The notes under the pieces were generated by a model that did not search any database, was not told the DNA's origin, and worked only from the letters and a program-made list of their open reading frames with translations. The translations under genes were made by a program, and so were the position numbers. Of a DNA stretch of 64,000 nucleotides, positions 32,930-40,725 are shown piece after piece. Position 1 is the stretch's first letter; each line of letters starts with the position of its first letter. The DNA comes from Flavobacterium sp. 245 (GTDB lineage: Bacteria > Bacteroidota > Bacteroidia > Flavobacteriales > Flavobacteriaceae), in NCBI RefSeq assembly GCF_004362055.1, contig NZ_SNXB01000011.1, forward strand, positions 1 through 64,000, written 5' to 3'.

Positions 32930-33472
32930 ATGAAAACATTCAAATTAGTTCCGATTTTTCTGCTTTTGATACTTGCTGCGTCGTGCGACACGGTTAGTGC
33001 TTACTCTGACTACGATAAAACCGTAGATTTTGCGCCTTATAAAACTTATGCCTATTTTAAGCCGGGAATTGACAAGGTCGAGATTTCTGATTTGGATAAA
33101 AAACGAATTCTGAAAGCGATAGACGATCAAATGCTGGCTAAAGGTTTTACTAAAAGCGAAAATCCTGATGTATTAATAAACATTTTTACCAAAGCCAAAG
33201 AACAAGTTGATGTGAATCAATTTTACGCTGGGTACGGTTATGGATGGGGCTACGGTTGGGGATGGGGCTACAGTCCTTATATGGGTGGAACATCAGTTTC
33301 AAGATATACTGAAGGAACTTTGTTCATTGATTTAATTGATGCTAAAAAGAAAGAATTGATCTGGCAAGGTCAAGGTATTGGTACCATATATAAAAGCATC
33401 GATAAAAAAGATGCCCGAATTACTGAATTTGTAACCAAAATTTTAGCACAGTATCCGCCGGTTAAAAAATAA
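32930..33472 (+). CDS. DUF4136 lipoprotein
   Basis: The 180-residue lipoprotein (lipobox LAASC, Cys19) has DYDKTVDFAPYKTYAYF at the start of the mature part. A Gly/Tyr/Trp-rich stretch FYAGYGYGWGYGWGWGYSPY (residues about 102-121) and TLFIDLIDAKKKELIWQG complete the DUF4136 pattern. Function is unknown; it is probably anchored at the inner face of the outer membrane. It lies 47 bp after hutU in the same direction, so co-transcription is possible but not shown. Confidence 0.85.
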   Translation: MKTFKLVPIFLLLILAASCDTVSAYSDYDKTVDFAPYKTYAYFKPGIDKVEISDLDKKRILKAIDDQMLAKGFTKSENPDVLINIFTKAKEQVDVNQFYAGYGYGWGYGWGWGYSPYMGGTSVSRYTEGTLFIDLIDAKKKELIWQGQGIGTIYKSIDKKDARITEFVTKILAQYPPVKK

Positions 33473-33520
33473 TTATCAGTCTGGGTTGTCAGTTCAGCTT
33501 TTTTATAAAACTTAAAATAG

Positions 33521-33555
33521 TTGTGAACTATTTCCAGAAATAATTAATACATTTG
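33521..33555 (+). promoter_or_regulatory. Promoter of the ilvA leader
   Basis: TTGTG (33521-33525) and an exact TACATTTG -7 box (33548-33555) stand 20 bp before the leader ATG at 33575. Start-to-start spacing is 27 bp, at the long end for this promoter class, so the -7 part is the firmer one. Confidence 0.6.
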
Positions 33556-33574
33556 CTATTCAATCAGTTAAAAA

Positions 33575-33634
33575 ATGACAAATTTTAATAACATTATTAT
33601 CGCTATTATCAGCATTATTGCAATTCAGCAGTAA
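33575..33634 (+). CDS. Ile-rich leader peptide of ilvA
   Basis: A 19-codon ORF encodes MTNFNNIIIAIISIIAIQQ, with eight Ile codons among codons 7-17. It starts 20 bp after a -7 box, is followed by a rho-independent terminator, and precedes the gene for the first committed enzyme of isoleucine synthesis. Its role would be to make ribosome progress depend on charged tRNA-Ile. Too short for ordinary gene calling; recognised by codon content and context. Confidence 0.85.
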   Translation: MTNFNNIIIAIISIIAIQQ

Positions 33635-33699
33635 TGGCGAGGTGTTATATAAATAAGTAAAATATAATTTATAAAAACCTCCCAAAACGGGAGGTTTTT
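33614..33699 (+). promoter_or_regulatory. Transcription attenuator controlling ilvA
   Basis: Three competing structures can be drawn. An early stem ATTATTGC (33614-33621) pairs with GCAGTAAT (33628-33635) inside the Ile codons. A possible antiterminator pairs GAGGT (33639-33643) with ACCTC (33677-33681). The terminator is an 11-bp perfect stem AAAAACCTCCC / GGGAGGTTTTT with loop AAAAC (33673-33699), followed by T-rich sequence. Stalling at Ile codons would free the later pairing and prevent termination. The terminator is certain; the antiterminator is inferred from pairing alone. Confidence 0.8.
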
Positions 33700-33723
33700 T
33701 ATTTTAAAAAACAATTAAAAGTC

Positions 33724-33805
33724 GCCAAAAATTACACGAATTAACACGAATTACTTTTTAAGCTTTAAAAATAAAAATTAATGCTAATTCGTGTAATTTG
33801 TGGCA
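33724..33805. repeat. Inverted repeat (ATTACACGAATT family) before ilvA
   Basis: CGCCAAAAATTACACGAATTA (33724-33744) can pair with TAATTCGTGTAATTTGTGGC (33785-33804), with a few mismatches. It lies between the attenuator terminator and the ilvA start. The same family recurs at 38271-38400. Confidence 0.75.
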
Positions 33806-33819
33806 AAAAAATACAGATC

Positions 33820-35064
33820 ATGAGTTTATTCAACGAAGTACTTAATGCAAAAAAGCAACTTGAAAATGTAGTTGCTGCAACGCCTCTTACCCAAAATTTA
33901 AATCTTTCAGACGAATTTAAATCGACTATTTTACTAAAAAGAGAAGATTTACAAATTGTTCGTTCCTATAAAATTAGAGGTGCTTACAATAAGATTTCGT
34001 CGTTGAGCGAAAAAGAAAAGGCAAACGGAATTGTTTGTGCAAGTGCAGGAAATCATGCGCAAGGTGTTGCTTATTCTTGTAATCTTCTAAAAATAAATGG
34101 CAAAATATATATGCCAAAAACAACTCCGAAACAAAAAGTAAAACAAGTACAATTGTTTGGAAAATCGTTTGTTGAAATTGTTTTGACCGGTGATACTTTT
34201 GATGATGCATACGCTTCAGCAACTGCAGATGCTATCAAAAATCACAAAACTTTTATTCATCCTTTTGATGATCAAAAAGTAATTGCAGGACAAGGAACTG
34301 TTGGATTAGAAATTCTGGAAAGTTTTAAAGAACCAATAGATTATGTTTTTGTTCCAATTGGCGGTGGCGGATTGGCTTCCGGTTTATCTGAAGTTTTTAA
34401 GCATTTAAGTCCGAATACTAAGATCATTGGTGTTGAACCAAAAGGCGCTCCTTCAATGAAAACTTCAATTGAAGAAAATAAAAATACAGCCTTAAAGACG
34501 ATTGACAAATTTGTTGATGGAGCAGCGGTAAAACAAGTTGGCGACATGACTTTTGAAATCTGTCGCTATAATTTGGAAGATATTATTTTGGTTCCCGAAG
34601 GAAAAGTCTGCACGACTATTTTACGACTATATAATGAAGAAGCCATGGTTGTCGAACCTGCAGGTGCTTTAACTATTGCTGCTTTGGATTTTTATAAGGA
34701 TAAAATAAAAGGCAAAAATGTCGTTTGCATTGTAAGCGGAAGCAATAATGACATTGAAAGAACGGCCGAAATAAAAGAGCGTTCATTGCTGTATGAAGGT
34801 TTGATGCATTATTTTATGATTCAGTTTCCCCAACGACCAGGAGCTTTAAAAGAATTTGTAAATAACATTTTAGGGCCTGATGACGACATCACTTATTTTC
34901 AGTTTCACAAAAAAAACAACCGCGAAGTAGGTTCGGTTGTAGTTGGACTGGAATTAAAAAACAAAAAAGATATTATGAATATCAAGCTAAATATGACTAA
35001 AAATGGCTTTGAATTTCAATATTTAAATGATAATCAAGATTTGTTTACACAATTAATTGGATAA
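33820..35064 (+). CDS. ilvA: Threonine ammonia-lyase (threonine deaminase)
   Basis: The 414-residue product converts threonine to 2-oxobutanoate, the entry step of isoleucine synthesis. The PLP lysine is K51 (RSYKIRGAYN), SAGNHAQGVA contacts substrate, and PIGGGGLASG binds phosphate. A single C-terminal ACT-like regulatory region (about 325-414, MIQFPQRPGALKEFVNN) indicates allosteric control by isoleucine or valine. An in-frame ATG at 33781 lies inside the inverted repeat and adds an unrelated 13-residue leader, so MSLFNEV at 33820 is preferred. The attenuator upstream with eight Ile codons agrees with a biosynthetic rather than catabolic role. Confidence 0.95.
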   Translation: MSLFNEVLNAKKQLENVVAATPLTQNLNLSDEFKSTILLKREDLQIVRSYKIRGAYNKISSLSEKEKANGIVCASAGNHAQGVAYSCNLLKINGKIYMPKTTPKQKVKQVQLFGKSFVEIVLTGDTFDDAYASATADAIKNHKTFIHPFDDQKVIAGQGTVGLEILESFKEPIDYVFVPIGGGGLASGLSEVFKHLSPNTKIIGVEPKGAPSMKTSIEENKNTALKTIDKFVDGAAVKQVGDMTFEICRYNLEDIILVPEGKVCTTILRLYNEEAMVVEPAGALTIAALDFYKDKIKGKNVVCIVSGSNNDIERTAEIKERSLLYEGLMHYFMIQFPQRPGALKEFVNNILGPDDDITYFQFHKKNNREVGSVVVGLELKNKKDIMNIKLNMTKNGFEFQYLNDNQDLFTQLIG

Positions 35065-35143
35065 AATCCTGATTCGATGACAAATATCAGGGAATAGAAA
35101 AACTTATAGTGTAATTTTGTATTTTATTTTAGATCTAAAAAAC

Positions 35144-35554
35144 ATGACAACTCTTAAAGATATTTCGACTGTAGAAGACATCAAACAAATGGTAAACAGT
35201 TTTTATGATAATGTTAGAAAAGATGACCTGATTGGCCCCATATTTAATGACAAACTGCAAGATCGATGGGAGCCACATTTACAAAAAATGTACGGTTTCT
35301 GGCAAACCATTTTGTTCGATGTTCGTGCTTATTCAGGAACTCCTTTCCCTCCGCATAAACAATTACCGGTTGACAAAACTCACTTTGACCGTTGGATTGA
35401 AATTTTCAACACTACTATTGACAAACAATTTGCAGGTCCTTTGACCGAAGAGGCTAAAATGCGTGCTACTAATATGGCTTATATGTTCAATCATAAAATT
35501 GAATATTTTAGAAATGCCGAAAATGAATTAAGAAATTCAATCAATACGCCGTAA
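35144..35554 (+). CDS. Group III truncated haemoglobin
   Basis: The 136-residue product has the 2-on-2 globin plan. YDNVRKDDLIGPIFND is the start of the group III signature; W/F-rich FWQTILFDVRAYSGTPFPPHKQLPVDKTHFDRW contains the proximal-helix histidine region. Such globins bind O2, NO or sulfide, and a detoxification or oxygen-handling role is likely. A TAATTTTG -7-like box at 35112-35119 overlaps the longer in-frame start at 35117, supporting MTTLKDIS as the start. It lies 79 bp after ilvA, probably transcribed separately. Confidence 0.88.
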   Translation: MTTLKDISTVEDIKQMVNSFYDNVRKDDLIGPIFNDKLQDRWEPHLQKMYGFWQTILFDVRAYSGTPFPPHKQLPVDKTHFDRWIEIFNTTIDKQFAGPLTEEAKMRATNMAYMFNHKIEYFRNAENELRNSINTP

Positions 35555-35690
35555 AAAAGCAAATTACTCAAAACTTAAAAACCTATAAAAACGCAATAAA
35601 ACATACTTTCGAATAAAAATTTTGTGATAAATAGCAAAAATTAGCCGTCTAAATTCGTAATTTTACATTCAAATCTACAACGTTTTCGAA

Positions 35691-37448
35691 ATGAATGCAT
35701 CTATAGAAACAAATCCATTATTAGAGCGATTGCCTAAACATTTAAAGCAATTTATTAAACCTCAAGATTATAGCGATTATACCCCTATCAATCAAGCGGT
35801 TTGGCGATATGTAATGCGTAAAAATGTAGATTATCTTTCTAAAGTTGCACATCATTCGTATTTAGATGGCTTGAAAAAAACCGGAATCGAGATTGATTCT
35901 ATTCCGAGTATGTATGGAATGAACCGTATCCTGACTGAAATTGGCTGGGCTGCCGTTGCCGTTGACGGCTTTATTCCGCCAAATGCTTTTATGGAATTTC
36001 AAGCTTACAATGTTTTAGTTATTGCTTCAGATATTCGTCAGCTTGAGCATATTGAATATACCCCAGCCCCAGACATTATTCACGAAGGTGCTGGCCACGC
36101 TCCTATTATTGCCAATCCTGAATATGCAGAATATTTGAGACGTTTTGGAGAAATTGGCTGTAAAGCGATTTCATCTCACAAAGATTATCAGATGTACGAA
36201 GCGATTCGTTTGCTTTCGATTTTGAAAGAAGCGGAAGATACACCTCAGGAAAAAATTGACGAAGCTGAAAAAGCCGTTGCCGATTTGCAAAACAATATGG
36301 GCGAATTGTCTGAAATGGCTCAAATTCGTAACCTGCATTGGTGGACAGTGGAATACGGTTTAATTGGAACTGTTGAAGACCCAAAAATTTACGGTGCCGG
36401 ATTACTTTCTTCTATCGGAGAAAGTGCTTGGTGCATGACCGATAATGTAAAAAAAATCCCTTATGATATCTCAGCGGCAAATCAAAATTTTGATATTACG
36501 CAGTTGCAACCTCAACTTTATGTAACACCTAATTTTTCTTATTTAAGTTTGATTTTAGAAGAATTTGCTAATAAAATGGCATTGAGAACCGGAGGACTTT
36601 CCGGAATTCAAAAACTAATTCATTCCAATGCTTTAGGAACAATTGAATTAAGTACAGGTTTACAGATTTCTGGCGTTTTTACAAATGTTTTGGAAGAAGA
36701 AGGAAAACCAGTTTACATTCAGACTACTGGAAAAACAGCTTTATCATATCGTGAAAAAGAATTGGTTGGTCACGGAACTTTGACACATCCACACGGATTT
36801 GGTAGTCCGATTGGAAAACTAAAAGGTTTCAATTTAGCGATTGAAGATATGAGTCCGAAGGATTTACAGGCTTATAGTATTGTTGAAAATGAAACCGTAA
36901 AATTAGAATTTGAAGGCAATATTATTGTGGAAGGAGAAATTATTACAGGATCCCGAAACTTACATGGAGAAATCATTTTAATTAGTTTTAGAAATTGTAC
37001 CGTAACACATTGCGAAACGATTTTGTTTCAGCCAGACTGGGGAAATTACGATATGGCGATTGGTAAAAAAGTAGTTTCTGCTTTTTCCGGTCCAGCGGAT
37101 GTGAATAGTTTTGACTTGATTAATATTGTTCCTACTTCTCAAACTATTAAAGCAAAACATACAGACGAACGCGATGATTTAGAGGTTCTTTATCAAACGG
37201 TTCGTTCTATAAGAGAAAATAAAGATTCGAAGTCAGAACTAAAATCTGTTTTTGAAAAGCTGAAAAATGATCATTCTAATGACTGGTTGCTTTCTGTTGA
37301 AATTGCAGAACTTTTGAAAGATTCTGCTGAAAAACAACTTTTACAAGAAGTATTGGTTTATTTGGATCAATTGAAAGAAAAACGCCCTGAAGTGGCGCAT
37401 TTAATTTCTGGCGGACTGGATTTGATTTTCGATAAAGAAGCGGTTTAG
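35691..37448 (+). CDS. Aromatic amino-acid hydroxylase (phenylalanine 4-monooxygenase-like) with long C-terminal extension
   Basis: The 585-residue protein carries a pterin-dependent aromatic hydroxylase core (about residues 15-330). The non-haem iron ligands fit H131 and H136 (DIIHEGAGHAP) and E221 (WWTVEYGLIG). MNRILTEIGWAAVAVDGFIPPNAFMEFQA and YVTPNFSYLSLILEEFANKMALRTGG are family blocks. It should hydroxylate phenylalanine, possibly tryptophan, with tetrahydropterin and O2. Bacterial PhhA is usually 260-300 residues and lacks the roughly 250-residue C-terminal region seen here (GTLTHPHGFGSPIGKL onward). No regulatory ACT domain precedes the core. The long form appears typical of Bacteroidota. 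Confidence 0.9.
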   Translation: MNASIETNPLLERLPKHLKQFIKPQDYSDYTPINQAVWRYVMRKNVDYLSKVAHHSYLDGLKKTGIEIDSIPSMYGMNRILTEIGWAAVAVDGFIPPNAFMEFQAYNVLVIASDIRQLEHIEYTPAPDIIHEGAGHAPIIANPEYAEYLRRFGEIGCKAISSHKDYQMYEAIRLLSILKEAEDTPQEKIDEAEKAVADLQNNMGELSEMAQIRNLHWWTVEYGLIGTVEDPKIYGAGLLSSIGESAWCMTDNVKKIPYDISAANQNFDITQLQPQLYVTPNFSYLSLILEEFANKMALRTGGLSGIQKLIHSNALGTIELSTGLQISGVFTNVLEEEGKPVYIQTTGKTALSYREKELVGHGTLTHPHGFGSPIGKLKGFNLAIEDMSPKDLQAYSIVENETVKLEFEGNIIVEGEIITGSRNLHGEIILISFRNCTVTHCETILFQPDWGNYDMAIGKKVVSAFSGPADVNSFDLINIVPTSQTIKAKHTDERDDLEVLYQTVRSIRENKDSKSELKSVFEKLKNDHSNDWLLSVEIAELLKDSAEKQLLQEVLVYLDQLKEKRPEVAHLISGGLDLIFDKEAV

Positions 37449-37502
37449 AATTTTGCCACGAAGGCATTAAGGCACAAAGTTTTTTTAGCTGGCTTGTGAT
37501 TT

Positions 37503-37579
37503 AATCTCGCAAAGTCGGGAAGTCGCAAAGTAAATTATTTTAAGTAAAAAACTTTGCGACTTCGCGACTTTGCGAGATT
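37503..37579. repeat. Inverted repeat (CTCGCAAAG family), copy 1
   Basis: Arms of 29 nt at 37503-37531 and 37551-37579 match at 28 of 29 positions (AATCTCGCAAAGTCG... and its complement), with a 19-bp centre. It lies between convergent genes, so the hairpin may also act as a terminator. Just before it, TTTTGCCACGAAGGCATTAAGG (truncated) resembles the other repeat family. Confidence 0.88.
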
Positions 37580-37588
37580 CTTTTTTCT

Positions 37589-38224
37589 TTACAACTTTGA
37601 ATTCAAATCCTGATTAAAATCTTTATCAGATTCAATCGTTTTGCCATCATATTGCAATTTCCAACCCATGGAATTTGTCAAAATCAAAATCTTAGACAAT
37701 TCACTTATTAATCGGTTTTGAGCGTTTGTTTTTAGGGAAGAACTCTCGATTTTCTTTGCCAGATTCGCTTTTACCGATTTATTGATTTTATTGTAATCAT
37801 CTCCGGTGAACTGATTCATTTGACTCTGTTCAATGTCATAAAACTTAATATCCGGATTGATGGTAATTTCTTCTTTTGGGATATTTAAAATCGTGATGGT
37901 TTTGTTTTTTTCGTCGATGTCGTATTTCATTTTGTGCAAATCGTAGGCAACGGTAACATTTGCATTTACGACCACTAATGCTTTCTTCTCAAAAGAAACC
38001 ATATCCAGAAAATATTTCTGCTGATTTTTATAAGTAACCACTTCAGAGAAATGCCCTTCGGTAACAACCAATTTACCGACATTTAGAATTTGCTGTTGAA
38101 TTAAATTGGTATTGTATTCAATATCCTTATCATCGTCTTTTTTGAATTGACAATATTTAAAGGCCAAAATAATGACTAAAACTATAACACTGATACCGAT
38201 AATTCTTTTGACTAAGTTTTGCAT
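37589..38224 (-). CDS. DUF4230 family membrane-anchored protein
   Basis: The 211-residue protein has one N-terminal transmembrane segment (about residues 8-25, IIGISVIVLVIILAFKY). A soluble domain with LVVTEGHFSEVVTYKNQQKY, VNANVTVAYDLHKMKYDIDE and NIPKEEITINPDIKFYDIEQS matches DUF4230. It is probably periplasmic and beta-rich. The function of the family is unknown. It lies downstream of tamL with an inverted repeat in between. Confidence 0.85.
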   Translation of the reverse strand: MQNLVKRIIGISVIVLVIILAFKYCQFKKDDDKDIEYNTNLIQQQILNVGKLVVTEGHFSEVVTYKNQQKYFLDMVSFEKKALVVVNANVTVAYDLHKMKYDIDEKNKTITILNIPKEEITINPDIKFYDIEQSQMNQFTGDDYNKINKSVKANLAKKIESSSLKTNAQNRLISELSKILILTNSMGWKLQYDGKTIESDKDFNQDLNSKL

Positions 38225-38270
38225 TCTAATAAAATGTTTGGACGAATTTACTTCTTTTTTTAGTTTTTTT

Positions 38271-38400
38271 CACCACGAATTACACGAATTTCCACTAATC
38301 TCAGCTTTGTGTATAATGAATCAATTTCAAATTAAAAATTCGAAAAATTAAAATTTACGCGCTCCAAAAAATTCGTGCAATTCGTGTAATTCGTGGCAAA
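38271..38400. repeat. Inverted repeat (ATTACACGAATT family) between tamL and DUF4230
   Basis: CACCACGAATTACACGAATT (38271-38290) and AATTCGTGTAATTCGTGGCA (38379-38398) form near-perfect inverted arms about 90 bp apart. An extra AATTCGTGC unit stands before the right arm. It is the same family as at 33724-33805. Confidence 0.8.
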
Positions 38401-38406
38401 AAACCT

Positions 38407-40725
38407 TTAAAACGGATATCCAATAGCAATATTCAAAATCAGGTTTTCTTTTCTCCACAGTCCGCTTCCAAAATCGATGTCTTTAATTACCCATCTTTGA
38501 CCATCAGGCAAATAAGGTTTTCGGAGCGGAAAAGCCAAATCGGTTCTTAGAATAAAGAAAGATACATCAAATCGTAAACCTACACCTGCCCCTACTGCGA
38601 TTTCTTTCATAAAATCTTTAGATATTTCGGCTCCTGGTTTATCCGGATCTTTATTCATCAACCAAATATTTCCGGCATCAATAAATGCAGCGCCTTTTAC
38701 AATACTAAAAAGCTTCGCTCTATATTCGGTACTGAATTCCAACTTCAAATCTCCTGATTGATCTGGCAAATAATTGTTTTCTGTCTCTGTATTAAGATAA
38801 CTTCCAGGCCCAATTGATCTTGCTCTAAAGGCTCGAATACTATTGGTTCCTCCAACTACAAATTGCTTCGATGTAGGCAATGCTCCTGAGTTTCCGTACG
38901 GAATTCCCACACCAAGAATAACTCTGCTAGCTAATTGGCTTTCTTTTCCCAGTTTTAAATAATGCCTGAAGTCGCCTCGGAATTTTGCATATTGGCTAAA
39001 AGGAACATCAAATATTTTAATTGTATCATTCTTTTTGACATTTGCTCCGGTAATTAGCCCCGTAACATTTCCTGCCAAATCGGCCTCTCCACTAAAATAA
39101 AACGTATTCTTTTTACGCTTTTGCATTGTATTCGTATAGGTGTAGGTATACGTTGGTCCAAAAATCAATTGTTTTTCGATCACTTTTTTCAATGATTCAT
39201 CCTTTTCAGCATCGGCTAAATATTCTGCCGTAACATGATTCGGACTTACATAGGTAATATCCATCAAATTCAATTGATGTTCTTTTCGAACATTCTCTTT
39301 CCATAAATAACCGTATGATGCTTTAAAGGAATTTAAAGCATACAATTGCGTTCTATTCTGATATTCGTATCTCACTGTTGCTTTGGTTCTCGGCACATAT
39401 TCGCTCGAACCTTCTACATGAAAAAACGGAACAATAAATCTCGGCCAGGTTAAACTGGTTTCTGTTCCTATTTTGTAAATATTTTTACCATTATTGGCTC
39501 CTGAAAGCTGAAAATCTGCTCCGCCAAAAACAGAAACGGTCAGCAATTCGGCACCGCGAAATAAGTTTCTGTTGTTCCAATTGACATTAACTTCTGTTCC
39601 TGTATAACTGGCTGAATTGGTTTTTCCCAAAACCTCAACACGAATAAATTTCTTCGGTAATAGCGTTAAATAATAATACGAATCTAAAGTCTTCGGCAAA
39701 CTGTCAGAAGGTTTGAATTCATTTTTTACAAAACTAAAAGTTCCCAAATTCACAAAACGATTCAACGTCAAATTGTGGTCTTTTCTGTTATATAAATCCC
39801 CCTTTTTGAAATAAATCGCGCGATCAAAAACTCTGGGTTTAAAAGTATCGGCCGTATCAATAATCGTAAAATCTTTGTACTGAACTACATCTTCTTTTGC
39901 ATATTTTAAACTGTCTTTCGAAATCGAAAAATTCGGATACACAATAATTTTATTAATCTTATATGCCGTAAGCGCTTTCGGCGGTGTATCAGGTTTTATA
40001 ACCAGTCTGACTTTTACTTCATGATCGCCTTTTGTACTGTCCACCTGAGCTAAAATATAATCCGGATTAAAGTAATAATATCCCTTTTCCTTAAGTCTGG
40101 CATCTATTCTTTCTCTTTCCGCTTTAATAACATCCAAATCATACGGTTTACCTACTTTTAATAAACTTCTTCGGCTTGATCTTCCAATTATTCTCGACAT
40201 GGCTAAAGAGTCATCAGGAAAAGTGACACTTTTAATGATATATTGTTCTTTAGGTATTACCGTATATTCTGCTGTAGCTCTTTTATTTTTAGCTGTTGAA
40301 TCGGCGCTGACACGTGTTTTAAAGTACCCTCTATTTTCGGTAAAATTTCGCAAAACGGATGCATTATAATCTAAATCAACTTTACTAAAAAGCACAGGAG
40401 GTTCTCCCACTTTTGTTCGCAACCAATAGCGAAATCCTTTTTGCTTTTTAGGTTCGCCGGCAATATTATAAAACCACAATTTAGGACGTAATCCTAAAAA
40501 ACCTTTGTTAGGTTTTGGACGTAATAAACCTTCCAGCTCTTTCTCCAGTTCTTTTCTTTCTTTCTTTTTAATAACAGAATCTTTTACCGTCACAGAACCG
40601 CCTGTGTACAATAATTCGCCTTCCGGAAGATATTTTGTATTACTGCATCCAAAAACAAAAAATAAGGACAGCGCAATAAAATATCTGATATATTCGGTTC
40701 TCCTATTGCTATGTTTTTTGCTCAT
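38407..40725 (-). CDS. tamL: TamL: BamA/TamA-superfamily outer-membrane lipoprotein
   Basis: The 772-residue protein is a lipoprotein (lipobox FVFGC, about Cys27) followed by NTKYLPEGELLYTG, POTRA-like repeats (about 40-360) and a 16-strand Omp85 barrel (about 390-772). The barrel ends in NLILNIAIGYPF with the terminal aromatic signature. Family hallmarks include the GGTNSIRAFRARSIGPG loop before the last strands (VRGF/Y-like). It is the Bacteroidota counterpart of TamA carrying a lipid anchor and works in the outer membrane with TamB. Its start overlaps the 3' end of tamB by 17 bp, so the two are translationally coupled. Confidence 0.9.
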   Translation of the reverse strand: MSKKHSNRRTEYIRYFIALSLFFVFGCSNTKYLPEGELLYTGGSVTVKDSVIKKKERKELEKELEGLLRPKPNKGFLGLRPKLWFYNIAGEPKKQKGFRYWLRTKVGEPPVLFSKVDLDYNASVLRNFTENRGYFKTRVSADSTAKNKRATAEYTVIPKEQYIIKSVTFPDDSLAMSRIIGRSSRRSLLKVGKPYDLDVIKAERERIDARLKEKGYYYFNPDYILAQVDSTKGDHEVKVRLVIKPDTPPKALTAYKINKIIVYPNFSISKDSLKYAKEDVVQYKDFTIIDTADTFKPRVFDRAIYFKKGDLYNRKDHNLTLNRFVNLGTFSFVKNEFKPSDSLPKTLDSYYYLTLLPKKFIRVEVLGKTNSASYTGTEVNVNWNNRNLFRGAELLTVSVFGGADFQLSGANNGKNIYKIGTETSLTWPRFIVPFFHVEGSSEYVPRTKATVRYEYQNRTQLYALNSFKASYGYLWKENVRKEHQLNLMDITYVSPNHVTAEYLADAEKDESLKKVIEKQLIFGPTYTYTYTNTMQKRKKNTFYFSGEADLAGNVTGLITGANVKKNDTIKIFDVPFSQYAKFRGDFRHYLKLGKESQLASRVILGVGIPYGNSGALPTSKQFVVGGTNSIRAFRARSIGPGSYLNTETENNYLPDQSGDLKLEFSTEYRAKLFSIVKGAAFIDAGNIWLMNKDPDKPGAEISKDFMKEIAVGAGVGLRFDVSFFILRTDLAFPLRKPYLPDGQRWVIKDIDFGSGLWRKENLILNIAIGYPF

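Noticed and set aside
33781..33819. Upstream in-frame start of ilvA
   Set aside because: It is in the inverted-repeat arm and adds residues unrelated to the family.
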